Below are positions 24,649-38,919 of a stretch of 64,000 nt of DNA, piece after piece. Source of the stretch: Paratinospora sagittata. Its lineage: Eukaryota; Streptophyta; Magnoliopsida; Ranunculales; Menispermaceae. The stretch's first letter is position 1. Every line of letters starts with the position of its first letter. Position numbers and translations under genes: made by a program. The notes beneath the pieces are model-generated. The model was not told the origin of the DNA. It ran no database searches and saw nothing but the letters and a program-made list of their open reading frames with translations. The stretch is from the NCBI GenBank assembly GCA_035771175.1, contig CM069607.1, positions 19,724,001 to 19,788,000 of the forward strand, given 5' to 3'.

Positions 24649-26667
24649 GCAAAACAACTTTAGATTAAACAATGTTTTGAAGTCAAATCATTTCCTACGC
24701 TCTTGCTCTTTAACCTACAACTGCTAATTTAATAAAACACTCATTCTCTAATTTTCAAAGATACAACACACGATTTTTTTGCAAGTTAAATTGAGCTTTC
24801 CAAAAAGTATTTCAAAAGAAGAAAGTCGTGATTCTTGCATTGCCGATAAAAGCTTCGACCTGAATCAAAATTGCAAGCTATCTTGAAGATAACCTCATTG
24901 TTTAGTAAGTTCTTCATTTTATCCCTTTTGTGTTGAGATTTTGAAATGCTATCCATCGTTTTAAACTGTAGGTATATGAAGTGTTCTCAGTAAGGGAACA
25001 CATCACCTATTTTCTTTCTCCGAGTGCTACAACTAATCATCAAGAACACAACAAACAACAGCTATCAAAGTCCATAAAGATCAGGCTCTAAGAACGAAGA
25101 CATTTCTCAATGCTAATGCATTAGTTTGATCTTAGGTGTGTAGGGTAACCTCTCGATCAATCTCAACACGAAAACTCTCTAAATTGCAAAGTCTTCAAAA
25201 TCGATTGGATTTAGTATTCGATTTTGACAAAATATTTTTTAAAAGGTTTTAATCATAATTTCAATAAGTTTTGAATGATTTAAAAGTGTTTTGAGACAAT
25301 GGAATGGTTCTTAAGTGTTAAAATATTAATTTTTCTAAAATTGGGCTATCCAGCACTTTGCCAAAATTTTTCAAACGGCAATAGCTCACTATCAGTGTGG
25401 ATAGCACGCTGATAGGGTTGAATAATCAAAAATCTATTTTTCTTCAAAATTGCCTGTAGTGCGCTATCCCTTTTGATAACTCGCTATATAGCAGTTGTCG
25501 TGATCTTTCGATTTTTAGTAAGCTAGGCAATAGCCTGCTACACGGTATCAGAAAGTCTGAAAAACACGAGCTCTCGGGTTTCTGTATATCGACCTGCAAT
25601 AGTCCGCTATCCGTCATATACACAACCCTATTGGGTTGTCCAGCACTTTTCCAAAATTATTCAAACGACAATAGAGCACTATCAGTGTTGATAGCACGCT
25701 GATAGGGTTGAATAATTAAAAATCTATTTTTCTTGAAATTTGCCTCTAACGCGCTATCCCTTTTGATAACTCGGTATAAAGCAGTTGCCGTGATCTTTTG
25801 ATTTTTAGTAAAATGGGCAATAACGTTCTATAGGCCTTGATTGCACGATATTGGAAAGTCCGAAAAACACGAGCTCTCAGGTTTGTGTATATCGACCTGC
25901 AGTAGTCCGCTATCCGTCATTAGAGAGCGTGATACACAACCCAATAGGGTTGAATAATCAAATATCTATTTTTCTTCAAAATTGCTTACAGCGCGCGCTA
26001 TCCCTTTTGATAACTCGCTATAGAGTGCAGTTGCCGTAATCTTTCGATTTTTAGTAAAATAGGCAATAGCGTGCTATAGGCCTTGTTTGCACGCTATCGG
26101 AAAGTCCTAAAAACACGAGCTCTCGGGTTTGTGTATATCGACCTGCAATAGTCCGCTATCCGTCATTAGAGAGCATGATACACAACCCTATTGGGTAGTC
26201 CAGCACTTTGCCAAAATTTTTCAAACGGCAATAGCGCACTATCAGTGTTGATAGCGCGCTGATAGGGTTGAATAATCAAAAATCTATTTTTCTTGAGATT
26301 TTCCTATAACGCGGTATCCCTTTTGATAACTCGCTATAAAGCAGTTGCCGTGATCTTTCGATTTTTAGGAAAATGGGCAATAGCCTGCTATAGGCCTTGA
26401 TTGCACGATATTAGAAAGTCCGAAAAACACGAGCTCTCATGTTTGTGTATATCGACCTGCAATAGTCCGCTATCCGTCATTAGAGAGCATGATACAATCC
26501 CCAATAGCATGCTATCCACGTCTGACTTTGAAATCTAACATATCTAACGAGATAAACTTGGGCCCTTTCCCTTCCTCGATTTTTCAATTCCTTGCACAAT
26601 TTTGACTGGGAATCGTAGCTAAAACATTCTCCACTAACACCTTGATGATTCCCGTTATGTCGCATGG
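24649..26667 (+). repeat. Monomer M19, copy of M12 with four subrepeats
   Basis: Length 2,019 bp, with the same two cut subrepeats and the same ATAG joint at about 25,945. One substitution is CTGCAGTAGTCC for CTGCAATAGTCC, which creates a PstI site absent from M12. Confidence 0.9.
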
Positions 26668-28154
26668 GCAAAACAACTTTAGATTAAAACAATGTTTTGA
26701 ATTCAAATCATTTCCTACTCTCTGGCTCTTTAACCTACAACTGCTAATTTAATAAAACACTCATTCTCTAATTTTTAAAGATACAACACACACGATTTTT
26801 TTGCAAGTTAGATTGAGCTTTCCAAAAAGTATTTCAAAAGAAGAAAGTCGTGACTCTTGGATTGCCAATAAAAGCTTCGACTTGAATCAAAATTGCAAGC
26901 TGTCTTGAAGATAACCTCATTGTTTAGCAAGTTCTTCATTTTATCCCTTTTGTGTTGAGATTTTGAAAAGCTATCCATCGTTTTAAACTGTAGGTATATG
27001 AAGTGTTCTCAGTAAGAGAACACATCACCTATTTTCTTTCTCCGAGTGCTACAACTAATCATTAAGAACACATCAAAACAATAGCTATCAAAGTCTACAA
27101 AGATCAGGCTCTAAGAACGAAGACATATCTCAATGCTAATGCATTAGTTTGGTCTTAGGTGTGTAGGGTAACCTCTCGATCAATCTCAGCACGAAAACTC
27201 TCTAAATTGCAAAGTCTTAAAAAGTACTTGGATTTAGTATTTGATTTTGACAAAATATTTTTCTAAAGGTTTTAATCACAATTTCAATGAGTTTTGAATG
27301 ATTTAAAAGTGTTTTGAGACAATAGAATGGTTCTTAAGTGTTAAAATATTTATTTTTCCAAAATCAGGCTATCCAGCACTTTGCGAAAATTTTTAAAACG
27401 ACAATAGCGCACTATCAGTGTTGATAGCACGCTGATAGGGTTGAATAATCAAAAATCTATTTTTCTTGAAAATTGCATGTAGCGCGCTATCCCTTTTGAT
27501 AACTCACTATAAACCAATTGCCGTGATCTTTCGATTTTTAGTAAAATGGGCAATAGCGTGCTATAGGCCTTGATTGCATGATATTGGAAAGTCCGAAAAA
27601 CACGAGCTCTCAGGTTTGTGTATATCGACCTGCAATAGTCCGCTATCCGTCATTAGAGAGCATGATACACAACCCTATTGGGTTGTCCAGCACTTTTCCA
27701 AAATTATTCAAACGGCAATAGCGCACTATCAATGTTGATAGTACGCTGATAGGGTTGAATAATAAAAAATCTATTTTTCTTGAAATTTGCCTCTAACGCG
27801 CTATCCCTTTTGATAACTCGCTATAAACCAATTGCCGTGATCTTTCGATTTTTAGTAAAATGGGCAATAGCGTGCTATAGGCCTTGATTGCATGATATTG
27901 GAAAGTCCGAAAAACACGAGCTCTCAGGTTTGTGTATATCGACCTGCAATAGTCCGCTATCCGTCATTAGAGAGCGTGATACACAACCCAATAGCATGAT
28001 ATCAACGTCTGAGTTAGAAATCAAACATATCTAACGAGAAAAACGTGGGCCCTTTCCCTTGCTCGATTTTTCTATTCCTTGCACAGTTTTGACTGGGAAT
28101 CGTAACTTAAACATTCTCCACTAAGACCTTAATGATTCCCATTGTGTCTCAAGG
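26668..28154 (+). repeat. Monomer M20, copy of M13
   Basis: Length 1,487 bp, with GACTCTTGGATTG and AATTGCATGTAGCGC as in M13. Its tail differs (AATAGCATGATATCAACG, ATCAAACATATC), which breaks the ATAGCATGCTAT palindrome. Confidence 0.9.
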
Positions 28155-29306
28155 GCAAAACAACTTTAGATTAAACAATGTTTTGAAGTCAAATCATTTC
28201 CTACGCTCTTGCTCTTTAACCTACAACTGCTAATTTAATAAAACACTCATTCTCTAATTTTCAAAGATACAACACACGATTTTTTTGCAAGTTAAATTGA
28301 GCTTTCCAAAAAGTATTTCAAAAGAAGAAAGTCGTGACTCTTGCATTGCCGATAAAAGCTTCGACCTGAATCAAAATTGCAAGCTATCTTGAAGATAACC
28401 TCATTGTTTAGTAAGTTCTTCATTTTATCCCTTTTGTGTTGAGATTTTGAAATGCTATCCATCGTTTTAAACTGTAAATGAAGTGTTCTCAGTAAGGGAA
28501 CACATCACCTATTTTCTTTCTCCGAGTGCTACAACTAATCATCAAGAACACAACAAACAACAGCTATCAAAGTCCATAAAGATCAGGCTCTAAGAACGAA
28601 GACATTTCTCAATGCTAATGCATTAGTTTGATCTTAGGTGTGTAGGGTAACCTCTCGATCAATCTCAACACGAAAACTCTCTAAATTGCAAAGTCTTCAA
28701 AATCGATTGGATTTAGTATTCGATTTTGACAAAATATTTTTTAAAAGGTTTTAATCAAAATTTCAATGAGTTTTGAATGATTTAAAAGTGTTTTGAGACA
28801 ATGAAATGGTTCTTAAGTGTTAAAATATTAATTTTTCTAAAATTGGGCTATCCAGCACTTTGCCAAAATTTTTCAAACGGCAATAGCTCACTATCAGTGT
28901 TGATAGCACGCTGATAGGGTTGAATAATCAAAAATCTATTTTTCTTCAAAATTGCCTGTAGTGCGCTATCCCTTTTGATAACTCGCTATATAACAGTTGT
29001 CGTGATCTTTCGATTTTTAGTAAGCTGGGCAATAGCCTGCTACAGGGTATCAGAAAGTCTGAAAAACACGAGCTATCGGGTTTCTGTATATCGACCTGCA
29101 ATAGTCCGCTATCCGTCATTAGAGAGCGTGATACACAACCCAATAGCATGCTATCCACGTCTGAGTTAGAAATCTAACATATCTGACGAGAAAAACGTGG
29201 GCCCTTTCCCTTGCTCGATTTTTCTATTCCTTGCACAGTTTTGACTGGGAATCGTAACTTAAACATTCTCCACTAACACCATGATGATTCCCATTGTGTC
29301 GCATGG
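28155..29306 (+). repeat. Monomer M21, copy of M14
   Basis: Length 1,152 bp, with the ACTGTAAATGAAG loss and ATCTGACGAG tail of M14. The subrepeat has GAGCTATCGG for the usual GAGCTCTCGG, so the SacI site is lost here. Confidence 0.9.
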
Positions 29307-30795
29307 GCAAAACAACTTTAGATTAAAGCAATGTTTTGAATTCAAATCATTTCCTACTCTCTTGCTCTTTAAACTACAACTGCTAATTTAATAAAACACT
29401 CATTCTCTAATTTTTAAAGATACATCACACACGATTTTTTTGCAAGTTAGATTGAGCTTTCCAAAAAGTATTTCAAAAGAAGAAAGTCGTGACTCTTGCA
29501 TTGCCAATAAAAGCTTCGACTTGAATCAAAATTGCAAGCTGTCTTGAAGATAACCTCATTGTTTAGCAAGTTCTTCATTTTATCCCTTTTGTGTTGAGAT
29601 TTTGAAAAGCTATCCATCGTTTTAAACTGTAGGTATATGAAGTGTTCTCAGTAAGAGAACGCATCACCTATTTTCTTTCTCCGAGTGCTACAACTAATCA
29701 TCAAGAACACATCAAAACAATAGCTATCAAAGTCTACAAAGATCAGGCTCTAAGAACGAAGACATATCTCAATGCTAATGCATTAGTTTGGTCTTAGGTG
29801 TGTAGGGTAACCTCTCGATCAATCTCCGCACGAAAACTCTCTAAATTGCAAAGTCTTAAAAATTACTTGGATCTAGTATTTGATTTTGACAAAATATTTC
29901 TCTAAAGGTTTTAATCACAATTTCAATGAGTTTTGAATGATTTAAAAGAGTTTTGAGACAATAGAATGGTTCTTAAGTGTTAAAATATTTCTTTTTCCAA
30001 AATCGGGCCATCCAGCACTTTGCCAAAATTTTTCAAAAGGCAATAGCGCTCTATCAGTGTTGATAGCACGCTGATAGGGTTGAATAATCAAATATCTATT
30101 TTTCTTCAAAATTGCCTACAGCGCGCTATCCGTTTTGATAACTCGCTATAGAGTGCAGTTGCCGTAATCTTTCGATTTTTAGTAAAATAGGCAATAGCGT
30201 GCTATAGGCCTTGTTTGCACGCTATCGGAAAGTCCTAAAAACACGAGCTCTCGGGTTTGTGTATATCGACCTCCAATAGTCCGTTATCCGTCATTAGAGA
30301 GCATGATACACAACCCTATTGGGTTGTCCAGCACTTTGCCAAAATTTTTCAAACGGCAATAGCGCACTATCAGTGTTGATAGCGCGCTGATAGGGTTGAA
30401 TAATCAAAAATCTATTTTTCTTGAGATTTTCCTATAACGCGGTATCCCTTTTGATAACTCGCTATAAAGCAGTTGCCGTGATCTTTCGATTTTTAGGAAA
30501 ATGGGCAATAGCCTGCTATAGGCCATGATTGCACGATATTAGAAAGTCCGAAAAACACGAGCTCTCATGTTTGTGTATATCGACCTGCAATAGTCCGCTA
30601 TCCGTCATTAGAGAGCATGATACAATCCCCAATAGCATGCTATCCACGTCTGACTTTGAAATCTAACATATCTAACGAGATAAACTTGGGCCCTTTCCCT
30701 TCCTCGATTTTTCAATTCCTTGCACAATTTTGACTGGGAATCGTAGCTAAAACATTCTCCACTAACACCTTGATGATTCCCGTTATGTCGCATGG
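29307..30795 (+). repeat. Monomer M22, copy of M15
   Basis: Length 1,489 bp. It keeps ATTAAAGCAATG and CGGGCCATCCAGC, but the early head reads TTTTTAAAGATACATCACAC where M15 has TTTTCAAAGGTTCAACAC. This short tract resembles M8 and looks like a local conversion; it explains the shift in block offset from 10,489 to 10,491. Confidence 0.9.
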
Positions 30796-32174
30796 GCAAA
30801 ACAACTTTAGATTAAAACAATGTTTTGAATTCAAATCATTTCCTACTCTCTGGCTCTTTAACCTACAACTGCTAATTTAATAAAACACTCATTCTCTAAT
30901 TTTTAAAGATACAACACACACGATTTTTTTGCAAGTTAGATTGAGCTTTCCAAAAAGTATTTCAAAAGAAGAAAGTCGTGACTCTTGGATTGCCAATAAA
31001 AGCTTCGACTTGAATCAAAATTGCAAGCTGTCTTGAAGATAACCTCATTGTTTAGCAAGTTCTTCATTTTATCCCTTTTGTGTTGAGATTTTGAAAAGCT
31101 GTCCATCGTTTTAAACTGTAGGTATATTAAGTGTTCTCAGTAAGAGAACACATCTCCTATTTTCTTTCTCCGAGTGCTACAACTAATCATCAAGAACACG
31201 TCAAACAATAGCTATCAAAGTCTACAAAGATCAGGCTCTAAGAACGAAAACATATCTCAATGCTATTGCATTAGTTTGATCTTAGGTGTGTAGGGTAACC
31301 TCTCGATCAATCTCAGCATAAAAACTCTCTAAATTGCAAAGTCTTCAAAATCACTTGGAATTGGTATTCGATTTTGACAAAATATTTTCTTTCTCCGAGT
31401 GCTACGACTAATCATCAAGAACACAACAAACAATAGCTATCAAAGTATACAAAGATCAGGCTCTAAGAACGAAAACATTAGTTTGATCTTAGGTGTGTAG
31501 GGTAACCTCTCGATCAATCTCAACACGAAAACTCTCTAAATTGCAAAGTCTTCAAAATCACTTGGATTTGGTATTCGATTTTGACAAAATATTTTTTGAA
31601 AGGTTTTAATCATAATTTCAATGAGTTTTGAATGATTTAAAAGTGTTTTGAGACAATGGAATGGCTCTTAAGTGTTAAAATATTATTTTTTCTAAAATTG
31701 GTCTATCTAGCACTTTGCCAAAAAATTTCAAACGACAATAGCGCACTATCAGTGTTGATAGCATGCTGATAGGGTTGAATAATCAAAAATCAATTTTTCT
31801 TGAGAATTGCCTGTAGCGCGCTATCCCTTTTGATAACTCGCTATAGAGCAGTTGCCGTGATCTTTCGATTTTTAGTAAAATGGGCAATAGCGTGCTATAG
31901 GCCTTGATTGCGAGCTATCGAAATGTCCGAAAAACACGAGCTCTCGGGTTCGTGTATCTCGACCAGCAATAGTCCGCTATCCGTCATTAGAGAGCATGAT
32001 ACAATCCCAAATAGCATGCTATCCACGTGTGAGTTAGAAATCTCACATATCTAACGAGAAAAAGGTGGGCCCTTTCCCTTGCTCGATTTTTCTATTCCTT
32101 GCACAGTTTTGACTGGGAATCGTAACAGAAACATTCTCCACTAACACCTCGATGATTCCCATTGTGTCGCATGG
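30796..32174 (+). repeat. Monomer M23, copy of M16 with duplicated head
   Basis: Length 1,379 bp. The TATTTTCTTTCTCC segment is at 31,158 and again at 31,383, the same 225-bp spacing and joint as M16. It reads GAACACAACAAACAATAGC where M16 has GAAAACAATAAACAATAGC. Confidence 0.92.
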
Positions 32175-33657
32175 GCAAAACAACTTTAGATTAAAACAAT
32201 GTTTTGAATTCAAATCATTTCCTACTCTCTTGCTCTTTAACCTGCAACTGCTAATTTAATAAAACACTCATTCTCTAATTTTCAAAGATACAACACACAC
32301 GATTTTTGCAAGTTAGACTGGGCTTTCCAAAGAGTATTTCAAAAGAAGAAAGTCGTGACTCTTGCATTGCCAATAAAACCTTCGACCTGAATCAAAATTG
32401 CAAACTGTCTTGAAGATAACCTCATTGTTTAGCAAGTTCTTCATTTTATCCCTTTTCTATTGAGATTTTCTAAAGCTATCCATCGTTTTAAACTGTAGGT
32501 ATATGAAGTGTTCTCAGTAAGAGAACACATCTCCTATTTTCTTTCTCCGAGTGCTACAACTAATCATCAAGAACACGTCAAACAATAGCTATCAAAGTCT
32601 ACAAAGATCAGGTTCTAAGAACGAAGTCATATCTCAATGCTAAAGCATTAGTTTGGTCTTAGGTGTGTAGGGTAACCTCTCGATCAATCTCAGCATAAAA
32701 ACTCTCTAAATTGCAAAGTCTTAAAAATCACTTGGATTTAGTATTTGATTTTGACAAAATATTTTTCGAAAGGTTTTAATCACAATTTCAATGAGTTTTG
32801 AATGATTTAAAAGTGTTTTGAGACAATAGAATGGTTCTTAAGTGTTAAAATATTTATTTTTCCAAAATCGGGCTATCCAGCACTTTGCCAAAGTTTTTCA
32901 AAAGGCAATAGCGCTCTATCGGTGTTGATAGCACGCTGATAGGGTTAAATAATCAAAAATCTATTTTTCTTCAAAATTGCCTACAGCGCGCGCTATCCTT
33001 TTTGATAACTCGAGAGAGCAGTTGCCGTAATCTTTCAATTTTTAGTAAAATGGGCAATCGCGTGCTATAGGCCTTAATTGCACGCTATCGGAAAGTCCTA
33101 AAAACACGAGCTCTCGGGTTTGTGTATATCGACCTGCAATAGTCCGCTATCTGTCATTAGAGAGCTTGATACACAACCCTATTGGGTTGTCCAGCACTTT
33201 GCCAAAGTTTTTCAAACGGCAATAGCGCACTATCAGTGTTGATAGCACGCTGATAGGGTTGAATAATCAAAAATCTATTTTTCTTGAAATTTTTCTATAA
33301 CGCGCTATCCCTTTTGATAACTCGCTATAAAGCAGTTGCCGTGATCTTTCGATTTTTAGTAAAATGGGCAATAGCCTGCTATAGGCCTTGATTGCTCGAT
33401 ATTGGAAAGTCCGAAAAACACGAGTTTTCAGGTTTGTGTATATCGACCTCCAATAGTCCGCTATCCGTCATTAGAGAGCATGATACAATCCCCAATAGCA
33501 TGCTATCCACGTTTGAGTTAGAAATCTAACATATCTAACGAGAAAAACTTGGGCCCTTTCCCTTGCTCGATTTTCTATTCCTTGCACAATTTTGATTGGG
33601 AATCGTAACTGAAACATTCTCCACTAACACCTTGATGATTCCCATTGTGTCGCATGG
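32175..33657 (+). repeat. Monomer M24, copy of M17 with a different end
   Basis: Length 1,483 bp. It matches M17, including AACTCGAGAGAGCAG and GAGTTTTCAGG, until about 33,450. Then it continues as TACAATCCCCAATAGC, the tail type of the 2,631-bp dimers. This is the right edge of the 10.49-kb duplication. Confidence 0.9.
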
Positions 33658-34805
33658 GCAAAACAACTTTAGATTAAAACAATGTTTTGAATTCAAATAA
33701 TACTCTCTAGCTCTTTAACCTGCAACTGCTAATTTAATAAAACACCCATTCTCTAATTTTTAAAGATACAACACACGATTTTTTTGCAAGTTAGATTGAG
33801 CTTTTCCAAAAAGTAATTCAAAAGAAGAAAGTCGTGACTCTTGCATTGCCAGTAAAAGCTTCGACTTGAATCAAAATTTCAAGTTGTCTTGAAGATAACC
33901 TCATTGTTAAGCAAGTTCTTCATTTTATCCCTTTTGTGTTGAGATTTTGAAAAGCTATCCATCGTTTTAAACTGTAGGTATATTAAGTGTTCTCAGTAAG
34001 AGAACACATCACCTATTTTCTTTCTCCGAGTGCTACGACTAATCATCAAGAACACAACAAACAATAGCTATCAAAGTATACAAAGATCAGGCTCTAAGAA
34101 CGAAAACATTAGTTTGATCTTAGGTGTGTAGGGTAACCTCTCGATCAATCTCAACACGAAAACTCTCTAAATTGCAAAGTCTTCAAAATCACTTGGATTT
34201 GGTATTCGATTTTGGCAAAATATTTTTTGAAAGGTTTTAATCATAATTTCAATGAGTTTAGAATGATTTAAAAGTGTTTTGAGACAATGGAATGGCTCTT
34301 AAGTGTTAAAATATTATTTTTTCTAAAATTGGTCTATCTAGCACTTTGCCAAAAAATTTCAAACGACAATAGCGCACTATCAGTGTTGATAGCATGCTGA
34401 TAGGGTTAAATAATCAAAAATCAATTTTTCTTGAGAATTGCCTGTAGCGCGCTATCCCTTTTGATAACTCGCTATAGAGCAGTTGCCGTGATCTTTCGAT
34501 TTTTAGTAAAATGGGCAATAGCGTGCTATAGGCCTTGATTGCAAGCTATCGAAATGTCCGAAAAACACGAGCTCTCGGGTTCGTGTATCTCGACCAGCAA
34601 TAGTCCGCTATCCGTCATTAGAGAGCATGATACAATCCCAAATAGCATGCTATCCACGTGTGAGTTAGAAATCTCACATATCTAACGAGAAAAAGGTGGG
34701 CCCTTTCCCTTGCTCGATTTTTCTATTCCTTGCACAGTTTTGACTGGGAATCGTAACTGAAACATTCTCCACTAACACCTCGATGATTCCCATTGTGTCG
34801 CATGG
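33658..34805 (+). repeat. Monomer M25, a-type, one subrepeat (dimer 1)
   Basis: Length 1,148 bp. Marks are TTGAGCTTTTCCAAA, AAAATTTCAAGTTG, CATTGTTAAGCAAG, CGATTTTGGCAAAA and GAGTTTAGAATG. Compared with M1 it lacks about 19 bp at GAACGAAAACATTAG. Confidence 0.93.
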
Positions 34806-36288
34806 GCAAAACAACTTTAGATTAAAACAATGTTTTGAATTCAAATCATTTCCTACTCTCTTGCTCTTTAACCTGCAACTGCTAATTTAATAAAACACTC
34901 ATTCTCTAATTTTCAAAGATACAACACACACGATTTTTGCAAGTTAGACTGAGCTTTCCAAAGAGTATTTCAAAAGAAGAAAGTCGTGACTCTTGCATTG
35001 CCAATAAAACCTTCGACCTGAATCAAAATTGCAAACTGTCCTGAAGATAACCTCATTGTTTAGCAAGTTCTTCATTTTATCCCTTTTCTATTGAGATTTT
35101 CTAAAGCTATCCATCGTTTTAAACTGTAGGTATATGAAGTGTTCTCAGTAAGAGAACACATCTCCTATTTTCTTTCTCCGAGTGCTACAACTAATCATCA
35201 AGAACACGTCAAACAATAGCTATCAAAGTCTACAAAGATCAGGCTCTAAGAACGAAGTCATATCTCAATGCTAAAGCATTAGTTTGGTCTTAGGTGTGTA
35301 GGGTAACCTCTCGATCAATCTCAGCAAAAAAACTCTCTAAATTGCAAAGTCTTAAAAATCACTTGGATTTAGTATTTGATTTTGACAAAATATTTTTCGA
35401 AAGGTTTTAATCACAATTTCAATGAGTTTTAAATGATTTAAAAGTGTTTTGAGACAATAGAATGGTTCTTAAGTGTTAAAATATTTATTTTTCCAAAATC
35501 GGGCTATCCAGCACTTTGCCAAAGTTTTTCAAAAGGCAATAGCGCTCTATCGGTGTTGATAGCACGCTGATAGGGTTAAATAATCAAAAATCTATTTTTC
35601 TTCAAAATTGCCTACAGCGCGCGCTATCCTTTTTGATAACTCGAGAGAGCAGTTGCCGTAATCTTTCAATTTTTAGTAAAATGGGCAATCGCGTGCTATA
35701 GGCCTTAATTGCACGCTATCGGAAAGTCCTAAAAACACGAGCTCTCGGGTTTGTGTATATCGACCTGCAATAGTCCGCTATCTGTCATTAGAGAGCTTGA
35801 TACACAACCCTATTGGGTTGTCCAGCACTTTGCCAAAGTTTTTCAAACGGCAATAGCGCACTATCAGTGTTGATAGCACGCTGATAGGGTTGAATAATCA
35901 AAAATCTATTTTTCTTGAAATTTTTCTATAACGCGCTATCCCTTTTGATAACTCGCTATAAAGCAGTTGCCGTGATCTTTCGATTTTTAGTAAAATGGGC
36001 AATAGCCTGCTATAGGCCTTGATTGCTCGATATTGGAAAGTCCGAAAAACACGAGTTCTCAGGTTTGTGTATATCGACCTGCAATAGTCCGCTATCCGTC
36101 ATTAGAGAGCATGATACAATCCCCAATAGCATGCTATCCACGTTTGAGTTAGAAATCTAACATATCTAACGAGAAAAACTTGGGCCCTTTCCCTTGCTCG
36201 ATTTTCTATTCCTTGCACAATTTTGATTGGGAATCGTAACTGAAACATTCTCCACTAACACCTTGATGATTCCCATTGTGTCGCATGG
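34806..36288 (+). repeat. Monomer M26, b-type, two subrepeats (dimer 1)
   Basis: Length 1,483 bp. Marks are CTGTCCTGAAG, CTCAGCAAAAAAACTC, GAGTTTTAAATG, AACTCGAGAGAGC and GAGTTCTCAGG. Confidence 0.93.
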
Positions 36289-37436
36289 GCAAAACAACTT
36301 TAGATTAAAACAATGTTTTGAATTCAAATAATACTCTCTAGCTCTTTAACCTGCAACTGCTAATTTAATAAAACACCCATTCTCTAATTTTTAAAGATAC
36401 AACACACGATTTTTTTGCAAGTTAGATTGAGCTTTTCCAAAAAGTAATTCAAAAGAAGAAAGTCGTGACTCTTGCATTGCCAGTAAAAGCTTCGACTTGA
36501 ATCAAAATTTCAAGTTGTCTTGAAGATAACCTCATTGTTAAGCAAGTTCTTCATTTTATCCCTTTTGTGTTGAGATTTTGAAAAGCTATCCATCGTTTTA
36601 AACTGTAGGTATATTAAGTGTTCTCAGTAAGAGAACACATCACCTATTTTCTTTCTCCGAGTGCTACGACTAATCATCAAGAACACAACAAACAATAGCT
36701 ATCAAAGTATACAAAGATCAGGCTCTAAGAACGAAAACATTAGTTTGATCTTAGGTGTGTAGGGTAACCTCTCGATCAATCTCAACACGAAAACTCTCTA
36801 AATTGCAAAGTCTTCAAAATCACTTGGATTTGGTATTCGATTTTGGCAAAATATTTTTTGAAAGGTTTTAATCATAATTTCAATGAGTTTAGAATGATTT
36901 AAAAGTGTTTTGAGACAATGGAATGGCTCTTAAGTGTTAAAATATTATTTTTTCTAAAATTGGTCTATCTAGCACTTTGCCAAAAAATTTCAAACGACAA
37001 TAGCGCACTATCAGTGTTGATAGCATGCTGATAGGGTTAAATAATCAAAAATCAATTTTTCTTGAGAATTGCCTGTAGCGCGCTATCCCTTTTGATAACT
37101 CGCTATAGAGCAGTTGCCGTGATCTTTCGATTTTTAGTAAAATGGGCAATAGCGTGCTATAGGCCTTGATTGCAAGCTATCGAAATGTCCGAAAAACACG
37201 AGCTCTCGGGTTCGTGTATCTCGACCAGCAATAGTCCGCTATCCGTCATTAGAGAGCATGATACAATCCCAAATAGCATGCTATCCACGTGTGAGTTAGA
37301 AATCTCACATATCTAACGAGAAAAAGGTGGGCCCTTTCCCTTGCTCGATTTTTCTATTCCTTGCACAGTTTTGACTGGGAATCGTAACTGAAACATTCTC
37401 CACTAACACCTCGATGATTCCCATTGTGTCGCATGG
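36289..37436 (+). repeat. Monomer M27, identical to M25 by eye (dimer 2)
   Basis: Length 1,148 bp. All private marks of M25 are present at an offset of exactly 2,631. Confidence 0.93.
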
Positions 37437-38919
37437 GCAAAACAACTTTAGATTAAAACAATGTTTTGAATTCAAATCATTTCCTACTCTCTTGCTCTTT
37501 AACCTGCAACTGCTAATTTAATAAAACACTCATTCTCTAATTTTCAAAGATACAACACACACGATTTTTGCAAGTTAGACTGAGCTTTCCAAAGAGTATT
37601 TCAAAAGAAGAAAGTCGTGACTCTTGCATTGCCAATAAAACCTTCGACCTGAATCAAAATTGCAAACTGTCCTGAAGATAACCTCATTGTTTAGCAAGTT
37701 CTTCATTTTATCCCTTTTCTATTGAGATTTTCTAAAGCTATCCATCGTTTTAAACTGTAGGTATATGAAGTGTTCTCAGTAAGAGAACACATCTCCTATT
37801 TTCTTTCTCCGAGTGCTACAACTAATCATCAAGAACACGTCAAACAATAGCTATCAAAGTCTACAAAGATCAGGCTCTAAGAACGAAGTCATATCTCAAT
37901 GCTAAAGCATTAGTTTGGTCTTAGGTGTGTAGGGTAACCTCTCGATCAATCTCAGCAAAAAAACTCTCTAAATTGCAAAGTCTTAAAAATCACTTGGATT
38001 TAGTATTTGATTTTGACAAAATATTTTTCGAAAGGTTTTAATCACAATTTCAATGAGTTTTAAATGATTTAAAAGTGTTTTGAGACAATAGAATGGTTCT
38101 TAAGTGTTAAAATATTTATTTTTCCAAAATCGGGCTATCCAGCACTTTGCCAAAGTTTTTCAAAAGGCAATAGCGCTCTATCGGTGTTGATAGCACGCTG
38201 ATAGGGTTAAATAATCAAAAATCTATTTTTCTTCAAAATTGCCTACAGCGCGCGCTATCCTTTTTGATAACTCGAGAGAGCAGTTGCCGTAATCTTTCAA
38301 TTTTTAGTAAAATGGGCAATCGCGTGCTATAGGCCTTAATTGCACGCTATCGGAAAGTCCTAAAAACACGAGCTCTCGGGTTTGTGTATATCGACCTGCA
38401 ATAGTCCGCTATCTGTCATTAGAGAGCTTGATACACAACCCTATTGGGTTGTCCAGCACTTTGCCAAAGTTTTTCAAACGGCAATAGCGCACTATCAGTG
38501 TTGATAGCACGCTGATAGGGTTGAATAATCAAAAATCTATTTTTCTTGAAATTTTTCTATAACGCGCTATCCCTTTTGATAACTCGCTATAAAGCAGTTG
38601 CCGTGATCTTTCGATTTTTAGTAAAATGGGCAATAGCCTGCTATAGGCCTTGATTGCTCGATATTGGAAAGTCCGAAAAACACGAGTTCTCAGGTTTGTG
38701 TATATCGACCTGCAATAGTCCGCTATCCGTCATTAGAGAGCATGATACAATCCCCAATAGCATGCTATCCACGTTTGAGTTAGAAATCTAACATATCTAA
38801 CGAGAAAAACTTGGGCCCTTTCCCTTGCTCGATTTTCTATTCCTTGCACAATTTTGATTGGGAATCGTAACTGAAACATTCTCCACTAACACCTTGATGA
38901 TTCCCATTGTGTCGCATGG
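37437..38919 (+). repeat. Monomer M28, identical to M26 by eye (dimer 2)
   Basis: Length 1,483 bp. It carries CTGTCCTGAAG, CAGCAAAAAAACTC and AACTCGAGAGAGC at an offset of exactly 2,631 from M26. Confidence 0.93.

Larger units (their letters stand above)
22941..33430 (+). repeat. 10.49-kb higher-order block, copy 2
   Basis: It repeats copy 1 with only scattered substitutions that I can see. Matching phasing motifs are offset by 10,489 (14,160/24,649; 16,179/26,668; 17,666/28,155; 18,818/29,307) and later by 10,491 (20,305/30,796; 21,684/32,175). Private rearrangements are carried in both copies, including the 225-bp head duplication and the cut subrepeats of M12/M19. Confidence 0.92.
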
